Shown here one piece after another: positions 1 through 7,082 of a DNA stretch of 64,000 nt. The DNA is from CAZEHS01 sp964424355 (GTDB lineage Bacteria; Bacillota; Clostridia; Peptostreptococcales; Acidaminobacteraceae), in assembly GCA_964424355.1 (NCBI GenBank), contig CAYRIO010000008.1:77009-141008 (forward strand), written 5' to 3'. The stretch's first letter is position 1. Each line of letters begins with the position of its first letter. The notes under the pieces are model-generated. The model was not told the origin of the DNA, ran no database searches, and saw only the letters and a program-made list of their open reading frames with translations. The position numbers were made by a program, and so were the translations under genes.

Positions 1-22
1 TGATCGCATCAAACAAACCCAT
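1..22 (-). CDS. 5' end of an unidentified gene cut by the window edge
   Basis: An ATG on the minus strand at 22-20 follows a good AGGAGG ribosome binding site (about 30-36). The first residues read MGLFDAI before the window ends. An extended -10 (TGC then TATAAT, minus strand at 54-59) lies just upstream, so this is a real gene start. Seven residues are too few to assign a function. Confidence 0.6.
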
Positions 23-53
23 GTCAAATCCTCCTTTATTTTTCCATACGATT

Positions 54-59
54 ATTATA
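54..59 (-). promoter_or_regulatory. Extended -10 promoter element for the edge gene
   Basis: The minus strand reads TGC-TATAAT here, an extended -10 type element about 30 nt before the ATG at 22. No convincing -35 is visible at 17 nt upstream. It lies in the short gap after the ogt stop codon at 91-93. Confidence 0.45.
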
Positions 60-90
60 GCATTTATTTATGCTTTGAGTGCCAGTGCTT

Positions 91-594
91 TTAGTAGGCA
101 TGACCCTCCAGCCGCAGCAGCTTCTTTTTCAGGTTGATGCCATCCGGTGCGGAGAAGCCCGTCAGAGCGCCGCCGGCGCCCATGACACGGTGTCAGGGGA
201 TGATGATGGGGATCGGGGTGCGGCCGGTGGCGCCTCCGACAGCCCGGGACCCCTTGGGACTGCCAACCAGGGCGGCGATTTCGCCGTAGGTCATGATCTT
301 TCCATAGGGAATCCCGGCGATGGCCATCCAGACCCGCTTCTGAAAGGCCGTGCCGATCAGGTCCAGGGTGACATCAAACGCGGCGGGGGAACCCTCCAGA
401 TAGCTGTAAAGCTGCTGAAACACCTCGGTATGCCGATGAGCGGCATATTGAAGAGGCCGGTTCGGATGGTAAACGCCCGGATCGGGCAGGGGCTCCCCCT
501 GGGGAATGAAATGGATCGACCGAAGCCCGTTTTCTGAGGAAAAAAGGATCAGCCGGGTCAATGGGTGCTCAACATAGCTGTAGTAGAGGGTCAT
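91..594 (-). CDS. ogt: O6-alkylguanine-DNA alkyltransferase with in-frame TGA at the catalytic Cys codon (candidate selenoprotein)
   Basis: This is a suicide DNA-repair protein that transfers the alkyl group from O6-alkylguanine to its own active-site residue. The N-terminal 133 residues are typical, including FQKRVWMAIAGIPYGKIMTYGEIA and the Asn/Arg-hinge region RAVGGATGRTPIPIIIP, which should run into the PCHRV active site. Instead of a Cys codon there is TGA (193-195), followed in frame by HRVMGAGGALTGF and 20 more residues to TAA at 91-93. The total is 167 positions, the normal family length. Start ATG at 594 has an AGGAG site upstream. A SECIS-like hairpin follows the TGA. Seen: intact frame around one TGA. 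Inferred: selenocysteine at position 134. The alternative is a point nonsense mutation or a base error giving a truncated inactive protein. Confidence 0.75.
165..181 (-). promoter_or_regulatory. SECIS-like stem-loop downstream of the TGA in ogt
   Basis: On the minus strand, after TGA (195-193) and an 11-nt spacer, GGGCGCC (181-175) pairs with GGCGCTC (171-165). The 7-bp stem has one G-U pair and closes a GGC loop (174-172). Bacterial SECIS elements recognised by SelB have a small apical loop with a G in its first two positions, about 16-37 nt after UGA. This loop starts 19 nt after the UGA and has G at both positions. The GC-rich Gly/Ala coding context could produce such a hairpin by chance. 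Confidence 0.55.
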
Positions 595-599
595 GGACT

Positions 600-1026
600 A
601 CTCCTATTAAGATTATTTGATTGATTCAATAATATCATTTTTAATTCAGGGCAAAACTCACCAATGACAAATTTTTAGGCTGCAGACCCTGCAGATGAGG
701 ATTTTCATAATTCATAGCCGTCGAAAGCACTAAGTTTTTCAGGGGTGGGTTCACCTTCATCCTGCCGAATTGGCCCAGTAACTGTGACAGTTTCCTTGGA
801 ATCATCCGAGAACAGCAAAACCGCAGGATGTGTTGAAATCCAGCGGTTTTATTGTTTGTGTCTTAATACCGGTTCATAAAGCTAAATTATCGGCATGTAT
901 TGGCAAGGGTGATTCATAATTGAATAATTCCCGTTTTATAGGTTTGTTTCTAGTGAAATCCGGCTTAACGTGCTGTTTTCTCCCTTTCGTGAACTAATAC
1001 CTATTTGAAAGGATCACAAACGAGCC
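600..1026. other. Gene-free AT-rich stretch with one hairpin
   Basis: No supported coding frame was found on either strand between ogt and the small membrane protein gene. The only clear structure is the inverted repeat at 817-850, listed separately. Composition looks more AT-rich than the housekeeping genes around it. Confidence 0.5.
817..850 (-). terminator. Hairpin, possible terminator of the small membrane protein gene
   Basis: AAAACCGC (817-824) pairs with GCGGTTTT (843-850). GGAT/ATCC extends the stem after one A-A mismatch. Its Ts lie in the stem arms rather than after it, and it is about 180 nt beyond the stop of the minus-strand gene at 1027, so the role is uncertain. Confidence 0.4.
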
Positions 1027-1317
1027 TCAGTTATCTCCGTCTTTATCCTTGTTTGCTAGATATCTACGTTCGGAACGAAACCACTCCATTGTCTGTGGCA
1101 CAATTTTAACGATAGCAGAAAACAAGCCAATAGCGATGAGGTACGGGAGTGAAGACGAATCTGTGGGATTTTTTGCCATATACATTGCTGCCAGCCCTAT
1201 GAATACAGCCATAATAAAAAAGAACGTTTTTCTAAATAGATAGCCTGTCAGTCCGTGTTTTCTTTCTTCGTTCCAGTTAGATTGGAACGAGGAGCTTGTT
1301 GGATGTTTTTGACTCAT
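1027..1317 (-). CDS. Small predicted membrane protein, unknown function
   Basis: This is a 96-residue protein of no family I recognise. A polar, basic N-terminus (about residues 1-28) precedes a hydrophobic helix with FFFIMAVFIGLAAMYMA (about 31-48). A second hydrophobic stretch, LPYLIAIGLFSAIVKIV, lies at about 57-74, and the tail is charged (RSERRYLANKDKDGDN). Two transmembrane segments with both ends in the cytoplasm would fit. The start ATG at 1317 has an AGGG-type site (revcomp of ccct at about 1322). It lies in an AT-rich island together with the secreted protein gene at 1390-1896 and is separated from it by about 70 nt, so the two could be co-transcribed. Confidence 0.6.
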   Translation of the reverse strand: MSQKHPTSSSFQSNWNEERKHGLTGYLFRKTFFFIMAVFIGLAAMYMAKNPTDSSSLPYLIAIGLFSAIVKIVPQTMEWFRSERRYLANKDKDGDN

Positions 1318-1389
1318 TCAGCCCTCCGGTAGTGGTAACACAAGTAGAATGGAGAAAAATGGGCACTGGTTTCAGTGCCCATCGCATAA

Positions 1390-1896
1390 CTAAAACGATA
1401 AATTGCTGTAATAGTAACGAGTATTTAAGTATACCAGTTTTGTTCTGGCCTGGTCAGAGTAATTATATATAACTTGTTTTACATAGTAAGGATATTGAGG
1501 ATCGCCACTTGTTTGCCAGTAATATCTGACTTTTTGGTAGGCCTGATTACTTTCTAAAGTTATTCCTCCACCAATGAGAGTGGTAGCAAATCCTTTATAA
1601 TCTGCGGTTTTGCCACCGAATTTTTTGAAAAGCAAGGTACATATAGCGGTTATAGTAAGTATCTGAAACTTAGTGCTTGTGGTAAGTCGCATTTCAACGT
1701 TCTCTGTCCACCCTGGATTCACATCAAGAGTGCTAATTCCCCCATTGACAGGTAAAGCTTCTCTGTGAATGACTTGAATTCCGGCCGCTTTTGCCGCTGC
1801 TGGTGTTGCCGGTGTCGCTGATGCTTTAGCAGCGAATGCAACCGTTGATGTAAGCATGCTCAAAATAAGGAGTAACGAAACGATTTTCTTTACTAT
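1390..1896 (-). CDS. Secreted protein of unknown function, apparent AUA start codon
   Basis: The frame encodes a clear signal peptide: VKKIVSLLLILSML, then TSTVAFAA, with likely cleavage after AFA. An Ala/Thr/Pro-rich linker follows, and then a Tyr-rich C-terminus (VRYYWQTSGDPQYPYYV ... NTRYYYSNLSF). The only codon properly placed after the strong AGGAGG site (1901-1907) and before the Lys-Lys of the signal peptide is ATA at 1896-1894. The first conventional starts in frame are TTG at 1863 and ATG at 1857. Both would lose the charged n-region and lack a ribosome binding site. No family was recognised. The protein is about 169 residues from AUA. A base error turning ATG or GTG into this sequence cannot be excluded. 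Confidence 0.65.
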   Translation of the reverse strand: MVKKIVSLLLILSMLTSTVAFAAKASATPATPAAAKAAGIQVIHREALPVNGGISTLDVNPGWTENVEMRLTTSTKFQILTITAICTLLFKKFGGKTADYKGFATTLIGGGITLESNQAYQKVRYYWQTSGDPQYPYYVKQVIYNYSDQARTKLVYLNTRYYYSNLSF

Positions 1897-1934
1897 GAAA
1901 TCCTCCTAAAGATTATTGTGTACGTACAATTACC

Positions 1935-1963
1935 AATATCACACAAAAACCATATGTTGTCAA
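1935..1963 (-). promoter_or_regulatory. Possible promoter of the secreted protein gene
   Basis: On the minus strand a perfect TTGACA (1963-1958) is followed 16 nt later by TGATAT, or 19 nt later by TATTGG. The -35 is consensus but the -10 is poor. It is about 40-70 nt upstream of the AUA start, a plausible distance. Confidence 0.35.
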
Positions 1964-2460
1964 TGAAACAATTAAATTCTTTAAATACAATAAAATAACA
2001 TAACGCTGTTCGGTTGAACCACTTTATAGTAACTATTATTGCCCGCTCTGCCATAATGGTAAAAGTATCACCAGAAACGTTGGGTTTCAAAACGTTCCAT
2101 CGATTTCGGCGGGTGAACCATAAATAATCTAATTGTGCGCTCAGCCACTCTTTTAATATGGCCACAGCATACATTTTATTGCAACACTTCCTGCGCGAAA
2201 CGGCCTCGAACGTGCGTGAAACGGTTTATTTTCTATCCTCTTTCTTTTTTATATATGGTCTTCACACATTTCCTAATTCATTCTCTATTCAAATCGGAAA
2301 TTTCCAACCAGTATAAAATTAACAGTTTATAAGACATTTGCAAGACTCCTTTTTCAGGCGGGTTTTAGTTTCCGGCTGCTGCCATTCAGGAGTATTAGAT
2401 ACTTCGGACTTGTGATAATTCACGATAACTGAGAAAATGAAGGAATAGAGCATCACAGGA
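1964..2460. other. AT-rich intergenic region without a supported gene
   Basis: Two short open frames overlap here on opposite strands (around 1893-2174 and 2135-2332). Neither has a ribosome binding site, a family resemblance or a plausible composition. The region separates the divergently placed AT-rich island from the MocR-type regulator and probably carries the regulator's promoter, which I cannot pinpoint. Confidence 0.45.
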
Positions 2461-2468
2461 GGAACCCC

Positions 2469-3923
2469 ATGCTGGAAATCCGTTGGAAACCGGACCGCAC
2501 TTTAAAAACCCCTATCTATGAGCAGATTGTCACCTATATCACCGGTCGGATCCTCAGTGGTGAGTGGCCTGCCAGTGCAGTCATACCCACCCAGCGGGAG
2601 CTGGCAGCTCTCTTCGATGTGAACCGGAGCACCGTGGTCACGGCCTTGGAAGAACTGAAAGGCCAGGGGCTCCTGGAAACCGCGGGGAAGCTGGGTACAC
2701 GGATCAGCGCGTCCACTGCGGATTCCGCTCAAAAAGGGCAGCCGGACTGGGCCTATCATATCCGGGAAGGGGTTCATTACTCCAATGATGAAACCATTCA
2801 GCAGATCAACCGCTTGGAAAACAAACCGGGGATGATCCGACTCAGCTCCGGAGAAATTTCCCCGGAACACTACCCCATGGAACGCATGCGGGATGTGCTC
2901 TCCGGGCTGGCACAGAACCTGGGGCATATGGGCTATGAGGAGCCCCGGGGCAATATGCAGCTTCGGGAAGAAATCTGTGACTATCTGAAGCAGTCCGGAA
3001 TCAACGTGTCTCCGGCCTGCATCCTTATCGTATCCGGAGCCCTCCAGGCCATTCAGCTCATCGCCATGGGGCTGCTGCAGGCGGGTTCCATGGTGCTGAT
3101 GGAGCGGCCTTCCTACCTGTATTCCCTGAACATCCTGCCCTCCATGGGCATGCGGCGCTATGGGGTGCCGGTGGATCATGAGGGCCTCCGCTCGGATCTC
3201 CTTCATGGCTTCAAATCCAGGCATCACCAGTCCCTGCTGTATGTAAACCCGAATTTTCAGAACCCCACCGGAGCGGTGCTTTCTGAAAGCAGGCGCCGGC
3301 TGTTGTTGGAATTCTGTTCAAAGGAACGGATTCCGGTGGTGGAGGATGATGTCTACCGGGAACTTTGGTTGGATAAGCCGCTGCTCCCATCCTTGAAGGC
3401 CATGGATGATCAGGGCCTGGTTCTTCACGTGGGCAGTGTCTCAAAAACCCTGAGCCCCGGGCTGCGCATCGGCTGGATTGCCGGACCGGAAACGGTGATT
3501 GAGCGGCTCTCGGATTTGAAGATGCAGGCGGATTACGGCTCCAGTTCCCTGGCCCAGGCGGTTGTTGCCCAGTGGTTCAGGCAGGGACACTTCGCCTGGC
3601 ATACGGAAAACATGCGCAGTGCGCTGCGGATCCGGCGGGAAGCTGCGCTGACCGCTCTGAAAATCTATTTCTCCGACATTGCCCGGTGGCAGGTTCCGGA
3701 AGGGGGTTTTTATATCTGGGTTGAACTCCTGGTGCCTGTGCGTGCCAGTCAGGTTTTTGAGGAAGCCATCAAGGTGGGTGTCCTTTTCTACCCCGGCTAC
3801 CTCTATGATACGGAGAGCAACCCATTCATCCGAATCTCCTACTCCTATGCCACTTTAGAGGATATCCGCCTGGGAATCCAGCGGCTCTCAATCATCATCC
3901 AGCAACTGCTGAAGCATAAATGA
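2469..3923 (+). CDS. MocR/PdxR-type regulator: GntR winged helix fused to aminotransferase-like domain
   Basis: This is a DNA-binding regulator that senses PLP or a PLP-amino acid adduct through an aminotransferase-fold domain. Residues about 10-80 form a GntR winged HTH (YEQIVTYITGRILSGEWPASAVIPTQRELA, NRSTVVTALEELKGQGLLE). Residues about 110-480 form a fold-type I aminotransferase domain. The PLP-binding lysine appears to be Lys326 in SVSKTLSPGLRIGW, and YVNPNFQNPTGAVL and VEDDVYREL are also typical. The length of 484 fits the family. An AGGAGG site lies at 2458-2463. The gene is followed at once by an operator-like palindrome and a PLP-dependent racemase gene, its likely target. It is probably not an active aminotransferase. 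Confidence 0.88.
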   Translation: MLEIRWKPDRTLKTPIYEQIVTYITGRILSGEWPASAVIPTQRELAALFDVNRSTVVTALEELKGQGLLETAGKLGTRISASTADSAQKGQPDWAYHIREGVHYSNDETIQQINRLENKPGMIRLSSGEISPEHYPMERMRDVLSGLAQNLGHMGYEEPRGNMQLREEICDYLKQSGINVSPACILIVSGALQAIQLIAMGLLQAGSMVLMERPSYLYSLNILPSMGMRRYGVPVDHEGLRSDLLHGFKSRHHQSLLYVNPNFQNPTGAVLSESRRRLLLEFCSKERIPVVEDDVYRELWLDKPLLPSLKAMDDQGLVLHVGSVSKTLSPGLRIGWIAGPETVIERLSDLKMQADYGSSSLAQAVVAQWFRQGHFAWHTENMRSALRIRREAALTALKIYFSDIARWQVPEGGFYIWVELLVPVRASQVFEEAIKVGVLFYPGYLYDTESNPFIRISYSYATLEDIRLGIQRLSIIIQQLLKHK

Positions 3924-3926
3924 TCC

Positions 3927-3985
3927 TGGTTGGCGTGCGAATCTGAGTTCTGGTTGGTGTGCTGACCAACCAATACCCCTATAAT
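3927..3985 (+). promoter_or_regulatory. MocR-type operator and promoter of the racemase gene
   Basis: TGGTTGG(C/T)GTGC occurs twice as a direct repeat (3927-3938 and 3951-3962, 24 bp apart). The second copy also begins a perfect inverted repeat, TGGTTGGT (3951-3958) with ACCAACCA (3965-3972). A consensus -10 TATAAT follows at 3980-3985, while no good -35 is visible. Repeats covering the -35 region in front of a strong -10 suit an activator of the MocR type. That the upstream regulator binds here is inference. Confidence 0.6.
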
Positions 3986-4018
3986 TATCCCATAGACATT
4001 TTGGGAGGAGGGGATCAC

Positions 4019-5116
4019 ATGACCCATCAACATTATCCGGCACTGGAAGTGAATTTGAAGATCATCCGACAGAACACAGAAGCCTTGGTTTCACTGTTGA
4101 ATAGCCATGAGATGACCTTGACCGGTGTTGTTAAAGGATTCAATGCCCTGCCGAAAGTGGTGGAGCAGTTTGCAAAAGGGGGCTGCCGCCATCTTGCCAG
4201 CAGCCGGTTGGATCAGCTGGCCCGTCTGAAGCGCCGTGAGATGGGCCTTCCCCTGATGCTCCTGCGGATCCCCATGAATTCCGAGATCGATGATCTGGTA
4301 CAGGTCGCCGATATCAGCCTGAATTCGGAATGGGCGACCGTCGAGGCACTGGCTCAGGCCAGCAGTCAACACGGCGTCCGGCACGGGGTCGTACTGATGC
4401 AGGATCTGGGCGATCTTCGTGAAGGGTTTTTCGACCAGGGAGAATTGATCGCATTAGCGGTCCATATTGAAAACAATCTAAAAAGCCTGACACTCAAAGG
4501 CATCGGAACAAACCTGGGCTGCTATGGGGCGATCAAACCCAGCGAAGAGAATCTGGGAAAGCTTTGTCAGACGGCACAGGAAATCGAAAAACGGATCGGC
4601 AGACCCTTGGAAATCGTATCCGGCGGCGCAACCACCTCGCTGCCCATCTTGCTGGCGGGCAAGATGCCCAAGGGAATCAATAATCTCCGGATCGGGGAAG
4701 CCATCCTGGTCAACCGGGATCTGCCGGACTATTGGAATGTGCCGGTGCCGGGGATGCAGAAGGAAGCATTCGTATTGAAAGCCCAGGTCGTTGAAATCAA
4801 GGGAAAGCCCAGTCATCCGGTGGGCGAGATCTTTAAAGACGCATTTGGCGACTGTCCGACATACGTGGACCGTGGAGTGCGCCATCGGGCAATCCTGGCG
4901 GTTGGGAAACAGGACCTTTGCGACCCCTCCAAGCTGGTCCCCATGACGCCCGGCATCGAAATTGTAGGTGCCAGCTCCGATCACCTGATTGTGGATATAG
5001 AAGCCTGCAGTGCGCCTGTGGCGGTCGGGGATATCCTGTCCTTTGGCATGTTCTACTCCCCTCTGCTCTTTCTCAGCGGTTCCTCCGGCGTCAATAAAAT
5101 ATACAAGAACAGGTGA
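4019..5116 (+). CDS. PLP-dependent amino acid racemase, ornithine racemase/YhfX-like
   Basis: A 365-residue alanine-racemase-fold protein of the ornithine racemase/YhfX group. The N-terminal barrel begins YPALEVNLKIIRQN. The PLP lysine is probably Lys39 in GVVKGFN. VVLMQDLGDLREGF and GIGTNLGCYGAI line the barrel, and SGGATTS and LRIGEAIL are phosphate-binding type motifs of this group. The start is ATG 4019, because GGGAGGAGGGG lies just before it; an in-frame ATG at 3959 lies inside the operator. Ornithine racemase starts oxidative ornithine degradation in Clostridia, but the substrate cannot be read from sequence and no ornithine aminomutase genes are next to it. Likely controlled by the upstream MocR regulator. 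Confidence 0.75.
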   Translation: MTHQHYPALEVNLKIIRQNTEALVSLLNSHEMTLTGVVKGFNALPKVVEQFAKGGCRHLASSRLDQLARLKRREMGLPLMLLRIPMNSEIDDLVQVADISLNSEWATVEALAQASSQHGVRHGVVLMQDLGDLREGFFDQGELIALAVHIENNLKSLTLKGIGTNLGCYGAIKPSEENLGKLCQTAQEIEKRIGRPLEIVSGGATTSLPILLAGKMPKGINNLRIGEAILVNRDLPDYWNVPVPGMQKEAFVLKAQVVEIKGKPSHPVGEIFKDAFGDCPTYVDRGVRHRAILAVGKQDLCDPSKLVPMTPGIEIVGASSDHLIVDIEACSAPVAVGDILSFGMFYSPLLFLSGSSGVNKIYKNR

Positions 5117-5173
5117 TTGAGAAGCGTGTCACCGGGTATGCATGTCCCGACAACGTAAATTAGGAGGGATCAT

Positions 5174-5659
5174 ATGGATGTCTATCAATTTGCAATGGAG
5201 ATGGAACTGGCAGGGCGAGCCCATTATCTGAAGCTGGTGGCGGAATCGCCAGGAAGCGCCGGAAAACGGATTTTTCAAATACTGGCGGATGAGGAGCTGC
5301 GTCATTACCAGTATCTGAAAGACATGTCTCAAAACAGCCCCATCGCTGTTGAGTCAGGAAATGTGGAGGCTGCTGAGAAGGTGTTCACGGACATGCTGGG
5401 GACAGATGAGCTCCTTGGCTACATGCTGCCTCTGGATTACTATACGCAGGGCGTGCAGCTGGAAGATAAAAGCATCGATTTTTACCGCGAAAAATCCCTG
5501 ACAGAGACAGATCCAACAGCCAGAATCCTGTTCCTGAAGCTTTACTTCGAAGAAAAAAAGCACAAGCTTTTGTTGGAGAATATCATGGAAATGATCATGG
5601 AACCGGAACGGCGTCTGGAAAGCCCGGAGCTGGAACGGCCACTGAAGCAGGACATTTGA
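5174..5659 (+). CDS. Ferritin-like diiron protein, rubrerythrin family without rubredoxin domain
   Basis: A 161-residue four-helix-bundle protein. Iron-ligand motifs of the rubrerythrin/ferritin-like family are visible: E in MEMELAGRAHY (helix 1), EELRH (helix 2), E in VQLEDKSIDFY (helix 3) and EEKKH (helix 4). There is no C-terminal Cys4 rubredoxin domain, so it is not a full rubrerythrin. Such proteins act in peroxide reduction or iron handling in anaerobes; the precise role here is unknown. The start ATG 5174 follows AGGAGG. A strong terminator follows at 5683-5720. Confidence 0.8.
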   Translation: MDVYQFAMEMELAGRAHYLKLVAESPGSAGKRIFQILADEELRHYQYLKDMSQNSPIAVESGNVEAAEKVFTDMLGTDELLGYMLPLDYYTQGVQLEDKSIDFYREKSLTETDPTARILFLKLYFEEKKHKLLLENIMEMIMEPERRLESPELERPLKQDI

Positions 5660-5682
5660 ATCAATGGGGCAGACACCCTATG

Positions 5683-5720
5683 AATCGGCCGGAGTTCCCT
5701 GGGAATCCGGCCGATTTTTT
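5683..5720 (+). terminator. Rho-independent terminator after the ferritin-like gene
   Basis: AATCGGCCGGA (5683-5693) pairs with TCCGGCCGATT (5706-5716), and a run of Ts follows. Confidence 0.85.
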
Positions 5721-5767
5721 GGTATTGTATGATTGGAGAAAGACATGACACAGACGGGAGGGAATCC

Positions 5768-6952
5768 ATGCAATCCCTTGAACAACTGATGCAGGAAATA
5801 TTCAATGATTTTGAGATGATATACGGGGTGCTCAGCGATGGGGTTTCCGGATCATCGGGACCGGAGAAGGTCACCCTCCGAAAAACCCAGCTTCGGGGAG
5901 AAATCTGTTACCAGGTGGAATCCCTTCAGAACAAGCAGGTGTTCCACCGAAATCTGACCCCTGAAGAAGCCGGGTCGCTGATTCTGGAATTGCTGGGTCC
6001 CCAGCTGCGCCAAGGGGTCTTTTATACCCGCAGCGCCGACTGGCAGGTGCGGATTTCAAAAAAGGGAACGCCGGGCATTCTTAAACGGCCCCCCAGTCGG
6101 CAGGATGCCGTGACCGAGCATAACCGCACCAAGCAGTACCTGATTCCGGAAGGAACACCGATCCCCTGGCTGATAGCCCTGGGGATCATGATGCCAGACG
6201 GGAAGATCCACAAAAGCAAATATGATAAGTTCCGGCAGATCAATCGCTATCTGGAATTCGTAGAGGACTGCCTCCCTCACGTGGCGGAGCTATCTCCCCT
6301 GCGGGTGGTGGATTTCGGCTGCGGGAAGGCGTATCTGACCTTTGCCCTGTATGATTATCTGGTCAACCGGCGAGGGTTGACCGCCGAAATCACCGGCCTC
6401 GATCTCAAGGAAGGCGTTGTCAGACAGTGCTCGGAACTGGCCCGCACCGTCGGGTTCACAGGTCTGCAGTTCAAAGTCGGCGACATCGCCCGCTATGAGA
6501 GCCAAACCGCGGCGGATTTTGTGATTTCCCTCCATGCCTGTGATACGGCAACGGATGCCGCCCTGGCAAAGGCCGTGAACTGGGGGGCCAAGGTGATTCT
6601 GGCGGTTCCCTGCTGTCACAAGGAGTTGATCCGGCAGATCCAGATTCCAGGCCTTGAAGTGCTGCTCCAGCATGGCGTACTCCGGGAACGGCTGGGGTCC
6701 ATGGCTACGGATACCCTCCGCAGCTTGGCGCTGGAGGTCATGGGGTATCAGACCCAGATCATGGAATTCATCGACATGGAACACACTCCCAAGAACATCC
6801 TGATCCGGGGCATCAAAATTCGGCCAGTCGGGGGTGACCCTATCAAAAAATACTGTGACTTCAAAAAAACAATCGGGGTGGATCCAGGGCTGGAAAACGC
6901 TTTCGGGGATGAGTTCAAAAGTCTGGTAAAAGCGGTTCCGGCTGTTGATTAG
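5768..6952 (+). CDS. Class I SAM-dependent methyltransferase
   Basis: A 394-residue protein. The central Rossmann methyltransferase domain has motif I VVDFGCGKAYLTFALYDYL (about residues 180-200), the acidic loop ITGLDLKEGV, DFVISLHACDTATDAALAKA as motif IV and VPCCHKEL. These resemble the Methyltransf_32 group of putative RNA or protein methyltransferases. The N-terminal 150 residues are a less typical accessory region. The substrate cannot be told. Start ATG 5768 is preferred over 5729 because GGGAGG lies 5 nt before it. It stands alone between a terminator and the nifJ promoter. Confidence 0.8.
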   Translation: MQSLEQLMQEIFNDFEMIYGVLSDGVSGSSGPEKVTLRKTQLRGEICYQVESLQNKQVFHRNLTPEEAGSLILELLGPQLRQGVFYTRSADWQVRISKKGTPGILKRPPSRQDAVTEHNRTKQYLIPEGTPIPWLIALGIMMPDGKIHKSKYDKFRQINRYLEFVEDCLPHVAELSPLRVVDFGCGKAYLTFALYDYLVNRRGLTAEITGLDLKEGVVRQCSELARTVGFTGLQFKVGDIARYESQTAADFVISLHACDTATDAALAKAVNWGAKVILAVPCCHKELIRQIQIPGLEVLLQHGVLRERLGSMATDTLRSLALEVMGYQTQIMEFIDMEHTPKNILIRGIKIRPVGGDPIKKYCDFKKTIGVDPGLENAFGDEFKSLVKAVPAVD

Positions 6953-7002
6953 AAAGGGATTGACCTGGATATAAGTTTTCCGGGGAACCTGTGGTGTTAA
7001 GA

Positions 7003-7032
7003 TTGACATCCGTGTATATTGTATACTATACT
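7003..7032 (+). promoter_or_regulatory. Sigma-A-type promoter of nifJ
   Basis: Consensus -35 TTGACA (7003-7008), 18-bp spacer, -10 TATACT (7027-7032), about 50 nt before the nifJ start. This agrees with high expression of a central catabolic enzyme. Confidence 0.75.
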
Positions 7033-7082
7033 GGAGAGTGTATTGGTGTAAGTTTATTACCTATAAGGATGGAGGCAGATTA

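Noticed and set aside
79..537. Plus-strand open frame of 152 codons across ogt
   Set aside because: It is the antisense shadow of ogt, with no ribosome site and low-complexity Gly/Ala/Asp composition.
1893..2332. Two short open frames on opposite strands upstream of the MocR regulator
   Set aside because: They overlap each other, lack ribosome binding sites and resemble no family; most likely chance frames in AT-rich DNA.
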